DNA of 28,343 nt from Methanoregula sp. Its GTDB lineage: Archaea; Halobacteriota; Methanomicrobia; Methanomicrobiales; Methanospirillaceae. The DNA lies in contig JAURZP010000390.1 in assembly GCA_030653335.1 (NCBI GenBank), positions 1-28,343 on the forward strand, given 5' to 3'. The notes below the pieces were generated by a model. It was given only the letters and a program-made list of their open reading frames with translations, was not told the DNA's origin and did no database searches. The position numbers were made by a program, and so were the translations under genes. This document shows, in pieces, positions 1 through 8,011 of the stretch. Each line of letters opens with the position of its first letter. Positions within the stretch are counted from its first letter, which is position 1.

Positions 1-543
1 TTTAGCAAAAACCCACTTCACAACAATGCAACCGAGTTAAAAACCAGTTATGTACTGGATATAGACGGGACATGGTTTATTGGTGCAGGTACGTATCGTG
101 CACCGGGTGCCGTTACGCTTACGACCGTCATCACATCTGCACCCACTCCCATCCGCAACTGCGATGATCTGGTGAAATATGTTCAGGAAGCAAAAGCGTA
201 CGCACTCCACAAGGGCCGGGAGATGGCACTTTACGAGTTCAACAACAAAACCGGACAATTCAGTCACGGTGAATCGTATATCTTTGCCTATACCTCAAAC
301 GGTACTACACTTGCGCTGCCGTTCCAGCCGGAATTAATCGGGACAAGTCGCTGGAACATCACCGATCCCGAGGGAGTCCGGTACATTCAGGATATGGCCC
401 GGACTGCACAGGGCGGGAGTGGTTTTGTCCAGTACCGGTATCCCGATCCGGCCGAAAATTTTTCAATGAAATTAAAGACCAGTTATGTTGTTGATGTCGA
501 TGGCAGCTGGTTTGTAGGTTCAGGAATATACGCAAAAGACTGA
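1..543 (+). CDS. Tandem Cache-domain extracytoplasmic protein (C-terminal part, 5' end outside window)
   Basis: The frame is open from base 1 to the TGA at 541-543, so the gene begins upstream of the window. The visible 180 residues contain the end of one Cache-like module (LKTSYVLDIDGTWFIGAGTY), a short Thr/Pro linker, and a complete second module ending LKTSYVVDVDGSWFVGSGIY. The two modules therefore form a tandem repeat. Cache domains are extracytoplasmic small-ligand-binding folds. No transmembrane helix or signalling output domain follows the second module, so this looks like a secreted or N-terminally anchored binding protein rather than a chemoreceptor. The ligand cannot be deduced. 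A T-rich tract follows the stop codon and probably ends transcription. Confidence 0.8.
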   Translation, partial: FSKNPLHNNATELKTSYVLDIDGTWFIGAGTYRAPGAVTLTTVITSAPTPIRNCDDLVKYVQEAKAYALHKGREMALYEFNNKTGQFSHGESYIFAYTSNGTTLALPFQPELIGTSRWNITDPEGVRYIQDMARTAQGGSGFVQYRYPDPAENFSMKLKTSYVVDVDGSWFVGSGIYAKD

Positions 544-570
544 TTTTTTTCCATTCGACCATTTTTTTTA
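544..570 (+). terminator. T-tract terminator after the Cache protein gene
   Basis: Two runs of seven and eight T (544-550 and 562-569) directly follow the stop codon. Oligo-T on the coding strand is the usual archaeal termination signal. No strong hairpin is seen. Confidence 0.5.
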
Positions 571-980
571 ACAGTGGCAGGGCCGCGACCATGGTAGACC
601 TGGCATACCCACCAGTTTACATCTCCGTCTAAGACCCCTTATCAGTGAGGGAGACCGTGTACCAGTTCCGGCACAAACCCACACAATTCCGGCACACACA
701 TTTTAAAAAACTTTGCAATAAGCCCCGTCTGGCAGGATTCGGCGGAGTTCGGGCTCAAAAAATGTACGCTAATAGACAGTTTTCGAGGGCAGATCTCTTG
801 TCAGATGGGCAAATCTGGTGGAAAACCAAAGAACAGTCTGTTTTGGGGGTCAAATCGAAAAATTCTATTGTCAGACAACGTCGTCAAATTGGGTGAAGGA
901 AAGAAAATTGGATTTGGACTGAAAGGGTGTATCAAATCCAGTGACAAATGAATGTCTGGGTTTAATGCCCTCTGTGCTTA
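571..980. other. Intergenic stretch without a convincing gene
   Basis: About 400 bases lie between the Cache gene and the tRNA-Ser gene. An 83-codon open frame (645-896) has a biased, Arg/Lys/Gln-rich composition, no ribosome binding site and no recognisable domain, so it is not called. The only structure seen is a direct repeat of TTCCGGCACA at 666-675 and 687-696, described among the findings. Confidence 0.5.
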
Positions 981-1065
981 CGCCGGGGAAGAGATTTGAA
1001 CTCTTGAGGTGCAGGGCACCAGTAGCTTTCAAGGCTACCGCCTTCCCGGACTAGACTACCCCGGC
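981..1065 (-). tRNA. tRNA-Ser(UGA)
   Basis: The minus strand folds as a class II tRNA. The acceptor pair is GCCGGGG/CCCCGGC (1059-1065 with 982-988). The anticodon stem is GTAGC/GCTAC around the loop CTTGAAA, which gives anticodon UGA reading serine UCA. A long variable arm and a T-arm with TTCAAAT follow. The discriminator base is G, as expected for serine, and CCA is not encoded. An AT-rich box about 25-30 bp upstream (near 1090-1097) could be its promoter. Confidence 0.95.
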
Positions 1066-1173
1066 ATTCTCCATATATTGGGTTTAGTATGTAAAAAAGG
1101 CTTCTTAACCATTTTACTCAGGAAACAGTTGTGCGGACGATACACCGGCAACTGAAATATTTATATGAACAGG

Positions 1174-2256
1174 TTATTTGCGCGAGAGTAAGACAGCGAT
1201 GCTGACAGCCACAAATCCCACCAAAGGAAATACCGGGGATTGCGGTGTTTCTGTGGGAGTCTGAGGCGCAGTTGCTGCAAATGCTTCAGGTATGGTCGGA
1301 CTCACAGCAATAGAGTTGACATTTTCTGCATAGAGGAACACTTCGCTGCGATCAGCATACTTGTAAGGGTACACTTTGACATAGACGGTCTTACCCCGGC
1401 CTTGGAATTCTGCTCGTTCCGGGTTTAATGCTCCCTGTTTATTTACCATATGAATGACGCCCTTGTCATCAACGTATTCAATCACCCAGTCTATGGATGA
1501 TGAAGTATGCAATACGACAGGTCCAAACAGAGTCCTGACAGAAAAATATGCCGGAGAATCCCGCGATGCTTTTGCATGTGCGGAGAATACCGGGTATGTT
1601 GTTGCTGTTGTAATGGGAGTAACACTCATTGTAGGTTCTCCGGTAATTGAGATTGTACGTGTTCCGATGTATCCTTTCGCATCGGTAAAACTCACCTCAT
1701 AATCACCGGGTTCTGTTATGGTAATGTCAGCAGAGAAGAGACCGGCATTGTTTGTGTTCACATAAGTGGGTCCAAACACCACTGTATTCTGGGGACCAAC
1801 GACCTCGATCTGGATACCGGAATTTTCTCCGCCTTTGATTGAACCTGCGATATACATCTTGCCATTGAAACTCTGGCGGGTGAGAGAAGAGATATAGATT
1901 TCATCGGCGCGATCGATGAGTTGAATAATGCGTATGTTTTCTGATGAACTGCCTAACCCTTGGGCTGGCACCTCAACTTTATACGTTCCTTTCTTTAAGT
2001 TGCTTGTATCAAAAACCGTTGTAAAAGTTCGATCAGATTTAATGTAGACGACATTGCTTTTAACCTCAGTCGAAGTTGTCAGCTGATAATAGAGTACCAC
2101 ATCAATGTAGATTCCGGAAGGTAGGGTGGTTGTCCCGGTCACAATGAGAGGTTTTCCTATAGAAAGAGATACCGGGGCATCGATGTTCACCTGATATGCC
2201 GATGCGATTCCCGATAAAAAGACTAGTCCCATAACAAAAAGGACGAACTTTTTCAT
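1174..2256 (-). CDS. Exported surface protein with C-terminal membrane anchor
   Basis: A 360-residue protein with a clear N-terminal signal peptide (MKKFVLFVMGLVFLSGIASA) followed by beta-rich, Ser/Thr/Val-rich extracellular sequence with Ig-like repeats. A Thr/Pro-rich linker (about residues 325-338) precedes a C-terminal hydrophobic helix ending LLSRK. This layout (signal peptide, beta-sandwich repeats, Pro/Thr stalk, short C-terminal helix with a basic tail) is common in methanogen S-layer-associated proteins and resembles archaeosortase-type C-terminal signals, although no exact PGF or PEF motif is visible. Function is unknown. Its start codon lies only 22 bases from the divergent RaSEA gene. 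Confidence 0.8.
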   Translation of the reverse strand: MKKFVLFVMGLVFLSGIASAYQVNIDAPVSLSIGKPLIVTGTTTLPSGIYIDVVLYYQLTTSTEVKSNVVYIKSDRTFTTVFDTSNLKKGTYKVEVPAQGLGSSSENIRIIQLIDRADEIYISSLTRQSFNGKMYIAGSIKGGENSGIQIEVVGPQNTVVFGPTYVNTNNAGLFSADITITEPGDYEVSFTDAKGYIGTRTISITGEPTMSVTPITTATTYPVFSAHAKASRDSPAYFSVRTLFGPVVLHTSSSIDWVIEYVDDKGVIHMVNKQGALNPERAEFQGRGKTVYVKVYPYKYADRSEVFLYAENVNSIAVSPTIPEAFAATAPQTPTETPQSPVFPLVGFVAVSIAVLLSRK

Positions 2257-2278
2257 CTATGTACGATTAACTAATAGG

Positions 2279-3271
2279 ATGTTAATGATTTCTGAACGAA
2301 TCGAAAAACCACTCGCAAGCTGGCGGGGAAAAGAGCGTTACGGCAATGAATTGCTAGAATGCCTCACGATAATCTTTAAAAGTGCCGGGTGTAGTTGGTC
2401 AAAATGCCGGATGTGCAGTTACCGTCACGAACGGTATGAAAAACAATCCTGCGAAAAATTAACTGACCATCTCAAAGCCCAGCTTGCGTGGATAAAAGCC
2501 GAGTTCAAACCCGATGACTACCGGATGGTGAAGATTTTTACTTCAGGAAGTTTTTTTGATCCTGCTGAAGTGCCGTCAGAATTTTTAACCGATGTGGCCA
2601 CGACTTTCCGCGGCAAACTGTTGATTGCAGAAACCCGCCCGGAATTTGTTGATACTGATATTATCCGCGCATTTATCGAAAACCTGGATGACGGCAGCTG
2701 GAAAACCCCGCTGTATTGTGCAGTCGGATTAGACACGAGTAGCGATCCGATCCGGGAAAAATGCATCAACAAGGGATTTACTTATACTGAATTTATTGCA
2801 GCAACATCAAGGGCCAAAGCAGCAGGAGCGGGTATCAAGGCATACCTCTTATTCAAACCACTCTTTTTAACCGAAAGAGAAGCTTTTGACGATATGAAAC
2901 AATCAATCCGCGATGCAGCTTCACATGCTGAAATGATCTCGATGAATCCCTGCACAGTGCAGCGAAGAACAGAACTTGAATTTTACTGGAAACGGGGTGC
3001 ATATCGTCCACCCTATCTCTGGAGTGTTCTTTCCCTCTTAAAAGAAGCCCCGGTCCATATGACATGCGATCCGCTCGGGGGCGGGCAAAAAAGGGGACCG
3101 CATAACTGCGGGAACTGCGATTACGATCTGGTCAAAGGCATACGCGACTATTCCCTTTCCGCAGACAGGGAATTGATCAATGCACTGTTAGAGACTCCTT
3201 GTGACTGCAAAAAAGAGTGGGAGTATGTTCTGGAGAACGAAACTCCGTTCTGCATGCCACTGACCCGTTAA
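2279..3271 (+). CDS. RaSEA-like radical SAM protein (archaeosine tRNA modification)
   Basis: A 330-residue protein resembling the TIGR01210/RaSEA family. In archaea this family acts with ArcS to convert the lysine adduct of preQ0 at tRNA position 15 into archaeosine. The radical SAM cluster motif is in GCSWSKCRMCSY with Cys38, Cys43 and Cys46. The spacing is x4 then x2 rather than the commonest x3-x2. A C-terminal Cys-rich part (CGNC in the last third and PCDCKK near the end) may bind another metal. Methionines 1 and 3 are both possible starts, and AGGATG sits just before the second (2285). Function is assigned from family resemblance; no partner arcS lies in the window. Confidence 0.82.
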   Translation: MLMISERIEKPLASWRGKERYGNELLECLTIIFKSAGCSWSKCRMCSYRHERYEKQSCEKLTDHLKAQLAWIKAEFKPDDYRMVKIFTSGSFFDPAEVPSEFLTDVATTFRGKLLIAETRPEFVDTDIIRAFIENLDDGSWKTPLYCAVGLDTSSDPIREKCINKGFTYTEFIAATSRAKAAGAGIKAYLLFKPLFLTEREAFDDMKQSIRDAASHAEMISMNPCTVQRRTELEFYWKRGAYRPPYLWSVLSLLKEAPVHMTCDPLGGGQKRGPHNCGNCDYDLVKGIRDYSLSADRELINALLETPCDCKKEWEYVLENETPFCMPLTR

Positions 3272-3313
3272 ATAAAAAAAGATCCTGCTAAAAAAGATAT
3301 CAATTATTTTTTT
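3272..3313. terminator. Bidirectional terminator between convergent genes
   Basis: Only 32 bases separate the convergent stop codons. An A7 run (3274-3280, T7 for the minus strand) and a T7 run (3307-3313) provide oligo-T on each strand. Confidence 0.55.
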
Positions 3314-4542
3314 GCTGCACTGCTCTGGATCTCAAGTTGTCGTGCGAGCAGCGGCAGGAATGTTCCTGCATCAGAAACGATACCGATTGCCTGCATGCTA
3401 CCGCGGTCCATAAGTTTGGTGAGGGCTGCCGGGTTGATATCAACACAGACCGTTTTCACATTGGAAGGCAGACAGTTACCGACTGCAACAGAGTGCAGGA
3501 GCGTTGCGATCATCAGGATCATGCTGCAACCCGCGATATGTTTCCTCATGGTGTCCTGCGCAGTCATGACATCTGTGATCACATCGGGAAGCGGTCCATC
3601 ATCGCGAATTGAACCCGCAAGCACAAAGGGGATATTCTTTTTCACACATTCATACATGATACCGCCAGTAACCACGCCTTTATCTACTGCGGACTTGATC
3701 GAACCTGCCCGCATGATCTCGCTGATGGCATAGAGATGGTGTTTATGGCCGCCCATAACCGGTTTTCCTGTGGAAATATCCATACCAAGCGAGGTACCAA
3801 AGAGATTATACTCGATATCATGCGTTGCAAGAGCGTTCCCGGCAAAGAGTACGTCGATGTATCCTTTATGAATCATCTCGGCAAGTGCCTTATCAGCACC
3901 GGTATGAATGATCGCAGGACCCCCGACAACCGCAATCCTGCCACCTTTTTTCCGGACTTCGAGAATTTCTCTTGCTATCTGTGCGATCAACGTCTCGCTC
4001 GGTCGTTCGGAAGATACCGTTCCGTGCATGAATTCAAACGTGCTGCTTTCACGGGGCCGTTCCGGATAACTTACATTTACACCCTGTTCCCCGACAACAA
4101 CCAGATCTCCTTTCTTTATCTTTGCAAGAGCGGTACACTTTGCGGTTTTATTTTTCAGATCAAGTACAATTAAAAAATCCATCTTGACAGGTTCAACCGG
4201 GATCCATTCTCCTTCAAATTTTACCTGGGTCGGGTGGTTTGTGGTGGTATAAAAACCCTTAGGCACCTTGCAGTCATCATCAGCATGCACAAGATGGACA
4301 TCTTTTACTTCAATAGGGCGGACACCGAGACGATGGAGTTCAGATAGAATTGAGTGGAGCTTTGCCTTAGTCGAGGCGGCTATACGCAGGCGGGCATAAC
4401 TTGGATCCGTCTTCTTTTTCCCAATATCAAAGACAAGGATCTCAAAATTGCCCCCCATATCCATGACCCGGTCAAAGAGCTGCGTCATAATCCCTGAATC
4501 AATGATATGACCCTGCAGCTCGATCTCCTGAGACTCCACCAT
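3304..4542 (-). CDS. Archaeal-type ornithine cyclodeaminase (TIGR00300, LOR/SDH family)
   Basis: A 412-residue protein that starts in the way typical of the TIGR00300 family (IELQGHIIDSGIMTQLFDRV, then MDMGGNFEILVFDIGKKKTDPSYARL). This family includes the methanococcal ornithine cyclodeaminase, which converts ornithine to proline plus ammonia using bound NAD, and the C-terminal domain of cyanobacterial arginine-to-proline enzymes. An N-terminal LOR/SDH-like region (about 1-190) precedes a Rossmann-like half with IAVVGGPAIIHTGA. Length is normal for the family. It is a likely proline synthesis enzyme, since no proABC is seen here. A TATA-like box lies about 30 bp upstream, so the leader is short. 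Confidence 0.85.
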   Translation of the reverse strand: MVESQEIELQGHIIDSGIMTQLFDRVMDMGGNFEILVFDIGKKKTDPSYARLRIAASTKAKLHSILSELHRLGVRPIEVKDVHLVHADDDCKVPKGFYTTTNHPTQVKFEGEWIPVEPVKMDFLIVLDLKNKTAKCTALAKIKKGDLVVVGEQGVNVSYPERPRESSTFEFMHGTVSSERPSETLIAQIAREILEVRKKGGRIAVVGGPAIIHTGADKALAEMIHKGYIDVLFAGNALATHDIEYNLFGTSLGMDISTGKPVMGGHKHHLYAISEIMRAGSIKSAVDKGVVTGGIMYECVKKNIPFVLAGSIRDDGPLPDVITDVMTAQDTMRKHIAGCSMILMIATLLHSVAVGNCLPSNVKTVCVDINPAALTKLMDRGSMQAIGIVSDAGTFLPLLARQLEIQSSAAKK

Positions 4543-4570
4543 AATACAGAGATCTATGGTGATGCATCTT

Positions 4571-4580
4571 AATATTTATT
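4571..4580 (-). promoter_or_regulatory. TATA box of the ornithine cyclodeaminase gene
   Basis: The minus strand reads AATAAATATT here, about 29-38 bases upstream of the ATG at 4542. This fits transcription starting a few bases before the start codon. Confidence 0.5.
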
Positions 4581-4702
4581 CCTGACTAATTTGACAGGAT
4601 TGAGCCTGTTTTTGGGGGAATGTCACGGATTTGGAAGAATTTTTAAAAATTATAAAAAGATTGCACTTCACGTTCAACGCACATCAGTTTGTATCCGGAT
4701 TG

Positions 4703-5329
4703 TTATGAAAAATGCTTTTTCTCTTGTTGGATAACAGGATTTTGTTTAATAAAAATCCCGGCTTTTTTTAAATCTTCTTTTGTATTGACATTAAGAGCCA
4801 GCCGGGGTTCTTCTAATAGCAGCTCCAGCTCGTCCTGGGGTTTTGCAATGATTGCTCCGTTCAGGATATTTACACCCGCCGGGCATGCCATAATTCCATG
4901 GATCTCTTCGCGATACGGCATCCCCTCCTGACAGGATGTTACCAAAGTTTCGGGTACCCAGACTGAACATGCATCTTTTGTGCTTGAACGATACGCACCA
5001 GTGATAGTATGGATTATATCCGGAGTAATACAGGGAAGGTCTGAAGCGCTGACAAATAACGGTTTTTCCTCTTCAAGCATCATAACTGCGCTTACCATGT
5101 CTTCTATGTAACCAGCACCTTGTGTTTTACAGAATTCAATGCCATGAGCCCGGCACCAGTTCAAAGTCATGGGTGTCCGGAATGACGCAGCTACAACGGG
5201 TTCACACCCGGCGCTTTCGAATGCATCGATCACATAGGAGATGAGAGGGCGTCCGGAGATCCGGATAAGCGGTTTTTCCCCGAGATTTAGCCTGCTTCCC
5301 ACACCCCCCGCCATGATCAGGGCATACAT
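4703..5329 (-). CDS. cobY: Adenosylcobinamide-phosphate guanylyltransferase CobY
   Basis: A 208-residue nucleotidyltransferase, the normal CobY length. It begins MYALIMAGGVGSRLNLGEKP, the nucleotide-binding loop of the NTP-transferase fold, and has a SASDLPC motif near residue 100 corresponding to the metal/nucleotide site. CobY is the archaeal replacement for bacterial CobU: it transfers GMP from GTP to adenosylcobinamide phosphate to activate the lower-loop side chain. The start codon overlaps the end of cobD by 13 bases (ATG inside the last codons of cobD), with GGAGG about 10 bases upstream. The two are thus translationally coupled and belong to one pathway. MobA-like enzymes share the fold, but the cobD context favours CobY. 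Confidence 0.88.
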   Translation of the reverse strand: MYALIMAGGVGSRLNLGEKPLIRISGRPLISYVIDAFESAGCEPVVAASFRTPMTLNWCRAHGIEFCKTQGAGYIEDMVSAVMMLEEEKPLFVSASDLPCITPDIIHTITGAYRSSTKDACSVWVPETLVTSCQEGMPYREEIHGIMACPAGVNILNGAIIAKPQDELELLLEEPRLALNVNTKEDLKKAGIFIKQNPVIQQEKKHFS

Positions 5330-6315
5330 GCAGCTATTGCCTCCATGAGCAGAAGATTTTCATCACGAGTCCGGACTGCAACGCGGATGCAGGTGGGTAG
5401 TCCAAAGGAGGTGCAGTCTCTCACAAGAATTAAACGTTCTGAAAGGCACTCACAAAGCTTCGCAACATCGCGATTGCATTCCACGAGAATAAAATTTACA
5501 GAAGACGGATGACAATAAAATCCAAGCGCTGTGATCTCATGGGTGAGCCAGTCCCGTTCCTGCCGTATTCGCTCACGCGATGCCTCAAGATCTTCGATAT
5601 GAACGAGCGCCTGCATTGCAAAAGCCTCTGCAAAGGCATTCACGCTCCAGGGAGGGCGGGAAATTTCAATCTTCTCAATCAGGTCCGGTGCCCCAAACCC
5701 AAAACCAAACCGTATTCCCGGTACAGAGAAACTTTTTGTTAACGAATGCAGGACAAACAGGTTTGGATCTGATACATCTGCAAGGCTCTCTTTGGGATTG
5801 GAAAGCGCGATAAACGCTTCATCGCAAAAGAGCATCCCATCATGCATGTTCATTTCAAAGAGTCTCTGCATCAGGCTCTTCTTATCCAGTAATATGCCAG
5901 TCGGATTATTGGGATTGCAGATGAATGAAACATCTGCCATTAAGGGGTTGTCTGCCGGTGCAGCACCGGCAAGTCGGGCGGAGAATGCATATTCACCAAA
6001 TGTCGGCGATTCGGAAAAAAAATGTTTATTCCCGGAAAGCACGACCTGACAAAAGACCCTTATAAGTTCTATCGAACCGTTACCTACGCAAATCTCTTCG
6101 GGGTTGCGGTGAAATACAGCGCCAATTCTTTCTTTGAGTTCATGATAGGAATCATCAGGATATGAAGCGAGGAATTCTGGATTGCAGTGCCATTCAAACT
6201 CCGGGGGATACGGGTTGACACTCGCGCTGAAATCCAGCACATTTTTTCTGGTCCTTTCGAGCTGGCGCTTTCCTGTGCCCCCATGAACCACTCGTTTTGG
6301 AAAGTCAACAGCCAT
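5317..6315 (-). CDS. cobD: Threonine-phosphate decarboxylase CobD (PLP-dependent)
   Basis: A 332-residue fold-type I aminotransferase of the HisC/CobD family. It shows the N-terminal FSASVNPYPP motif, NPNNPTG (134-140), the PLP-contacting Asp165 and the Schiff-base lysine 194 in HSLTKSFSVPG. CobD decarboxylates L-threonine-O-3-phosphate to aminopropanol phosphate for the cobamide lower loop. Overlap with cobY supports CobD over HisC. The start chosen is the ATG at 6315, which has AAAGGA six bases upstream and gives family-typical length. The frame stays open upstream to 6552 and contains a Cys-rich stretch; see the findings. The C-terminal metal-binding extension known from Methanosarcina CobD is absent. 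Confidence 0.85.
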   Translation of the reverse strand: MAVDFPKRVVHGGTGKRQLERTRKNVLDFSASVNPYPPEFEWHCNPEFLASYPDDSYHELKERIGAVFHRNPEEICVGNGSIELIRVFCQVVLSGNKHFFSESPTFGEYAFSARLAGAAPADNPLMADVSFICNPNNPTGILLDKKSLMQRLFEMNMHDGMLFCDEAFIALSNPKESLADVSDPNLFVLHSLTKSFSVPGIRFGFGFGAPDLIEKIEISRPPWSVNAFAEAFAMQALVHIEDLEASRERIRQERDWLTHEITALGFYCHPSSVNFILVECNRDVAKLCECLSERLILVRDCTSFGLPTCIRVAVRTRDENLLLMEAIAACMP

Positions 6316-6450
6316 AAAAATCCTTTTTTTTAGAATACTTTGTCTGGCCTTCTTAAATGCGTTTTTAAGAATGTCCTGCAGGCAAAGAGAACATGTCAGA
6401 CAATTGGCATGGTTCGTTGGACAGGCACGATGTACCCACTTACACTCAAC

Positions 6451-6460
6451 AATATAAATT
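6451..6460 (+). promoter_or_regulatory. TATA box for the FAD oxidoreductase gene
   Basis: AATATAAATT lies 22-31 bases before the GTG start at 6482, implying a leaderless or nearly leaderless transcript. The box is also TATA-like on the minus strand and could serve cobD, with initiation near 6425. Confidence 0.5.
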
Positions 6461-6481
6461 CCGGCTGCCAACGTATGAGCA

Positions 6482-7798
6482 GTGACAATTGCAATTCTTG
6501 GCGGCGGACTTTCAGGACTCGCACTGGCCCGCCTGCTGCATGAAAAGGGCAACGATGTAGTTGTCCTTGAAGCGGAGGCGGCGTACGGCGGCCTCTGCCG
6601 ATCTAAAAACGATCAGGGATTCACTTTTGATATTGGCGGTTCGCATATCATCTTCTCGCGCGATACAGAAGTGCTCCTTTTCATGCGTCGGATGATTGAG
6701 AGAAACGAACAGCGCAATGATCGAAACACAAAAATTTTTTATAAAGATCAGTATGTCAAATACCCGTTTGAGAACGGGCTTTTTAAACTTCCTGAGCAGG
6801 ATCGGTTCTTATGCATCAACGAGTTTGTAAAGACCCATGTGGCTGTTGAAAAAGGCGAATTGCCGGCTCCTGAGAATTTCCAGGAATGGATTTACTATAC
6901 CTTTGGAAAAGGGATTGCCGAATGCTACATGGTTCCGTACAATGAGAAGATCTGGAAGTTTCCTACCAATCAGATGTCCCTGCACTGGGTTGACGGGCGC
7001 ATTCCCCGCCCCCCTATAGAGGATGTGATCAAATCTGCGATTGGCATTTCCACTGAAGGCTACACCCACCAGTCGGTTTTTTCCTATCCGCTGGATGGAG
7101 GTATTGAAGCGCTTGTCCATGCTATTGCAAAGCCGATTATGGACCGGATCCGTACCGGGTTCCGCGTAACTTCAGTACGGAAAAAAGGCGGTGTTTTTGA
7201 GATCAGTAATGGTAAGGAAGTCATTGTCGCTGATCAATGCATCTCTACCGTACCTGTTCAGCATCTCATGGCAGCTCTTGACAATGTGCCGGCCAAAGTA
7301 AAGGAGGCGTGTGCTGCCCTCAGGTACAATGCACTCGTATGCGTGAATATCGGAATACAAGGAGTGGTGCCGGACATATCATGGCTATATATTCCGGAGA
7401 TCGCGCTCGGTATAACCAACCGCATCTCGTTTCCGTCAAATTACAGTGCCCATGCCGCACCAGGAGGATACGGATCGGTGCTTGCCGAGATCACTCACCA
7501 GCCTGGCGATGAAACGTCCCGCATGGATGATGCGGCGCTCATTGATCAGGTTGTAACAACATTAGAGGCAATGCGCATCCTGACAAAAGAACAGATTGTG
7601 TATTCCTCTGTTGAACGCCAGCCTTATGCCTATGTGGTCTATGACCTTGATTACCAGAAAAATCTCGCCATAGTCAAGGACTATTGCACCTCAACAGGCA
7701 TCCCACTTGTCGGCAGGTTCTCACAGTTTGAGTATCTCAACATGGACGGCTGTCTCCGCAGCGTTATGGATTTTGTTGCCCGGCACACCGATTCTTGA
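6482..7798 (+). CDS. FAD-dependent amine-oxidase family protein (protoporphyrinogen oxidase / UDP-galactopyranose mutase-like)
   Basis: A 438-residue flavoprotein starting with the dinucleotide-binding motif MTIAILGGGLSGLALARLLH, then an acidic ribose-binding end (VVLEAEAAYGGLCRS) and DIGGSHIIF, as in the NAD(P)-binding amine-oxidase family. The central segment CYMVPYNEKIWK is typical of UDP-galactopyranose mutase-like and HemY-like proteins found in sugar or polysaccharide loci. The start is GTG at 6482, placed by the TATA box about 25 bp upstream; the ATG at 6475 is in another frame. No glycosyltransferases are adjacent, so the substrate cannot be fixed: carotenoid/phytoene, porphyrinogen or a nucleotide sugar are all possible for the family. 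Confidence 0.75.
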   Translation: MTIAILGGGLSGLALARLLHEKGNDVVVLEAEAAYGGLCRSKNDQGFTFDIGGSHIIFSRDTEVLLFMRRMIERNEQRNDRNTKIFYKDQYVKYPFENGLFKLPEQDRFLCINEFVKTHVAVEKGELPAPENFQEWIYYTFGKGIAECYMVPYNEKIWKFPTNQMSLHWVDGRIPRPPIEDVIKSAIGISTEGYTHQSVFSYPLDGGIEALVHAIAKPIMDRIRTGFRVTSVRKKGGVFEISNGKEVIVADQCISTVPVQHLMAALDNVPAKVKEACAALRYNALVCVNIGIQGVVPDISWLYIPEIALGITNRISFPSNYSAHAAPGGYGSVLAEITHQPGDETSRMDDAALIDQVVTTLEAMRILTKEQIVYSSVERQPYAYVVYDLDYQKNLAIVKDYCTSTGIPLVGRFSQFEYLNMDGCLRSVMDFVARHTDS

Positions 7799-8011
7799 AA
7801 AACCGGAAAAAGAACCTTTCCTATCGTTGCGCTTATTGGCCTTGTCTCGTTTTATTCTATGATTTGGATAGCAGATTATTTGTTGATGAACAAGGAAAAA
7901 AACGAGTCAGTCCCTGATTTTTAGTTCTGCTCCAAAAAATAATAAAATCTCCATACGACTCCCCATTCCAAACCCTTCCCCTTTTTTTATCCCGCCATCC
8001 TATATCCATAC
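7799..8011 (+). other. Intergenic region, promoter of the MFS exporter gene
   Basis: 213 bases without a plausible ORF. AT-rich stretches (for example AAAAAATAATAAAAT near 7935-7950) could hold the promoter, but no single box is clearly placed relative to the ATG at 8012. Confidence 0.35.

Noticed and set aside
645..896. 83-codon open frame in the intergenic region before tRNA-Ser
   Set aside because: It has basic, repetitive composition, no ribosome binding site, no TATA box at a suitable distance and no recognisable domain. It is probably random.
3736..4173. 145-codon frame on the plus strand
   Set aside because: It is antisense to the well-supported ornithine cyclodeaminase gene and shows no domain.
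6316..6552. Full upstream extension of the cobD frame to 6552
   Set aside because: It would run through the promoter and into the 5' coding part of the divergent FAD oxidoreductase. The ATG at 6315 has a ribosome binding site and gives normal CobD length. The Cys-rich part is kept as a finding only.
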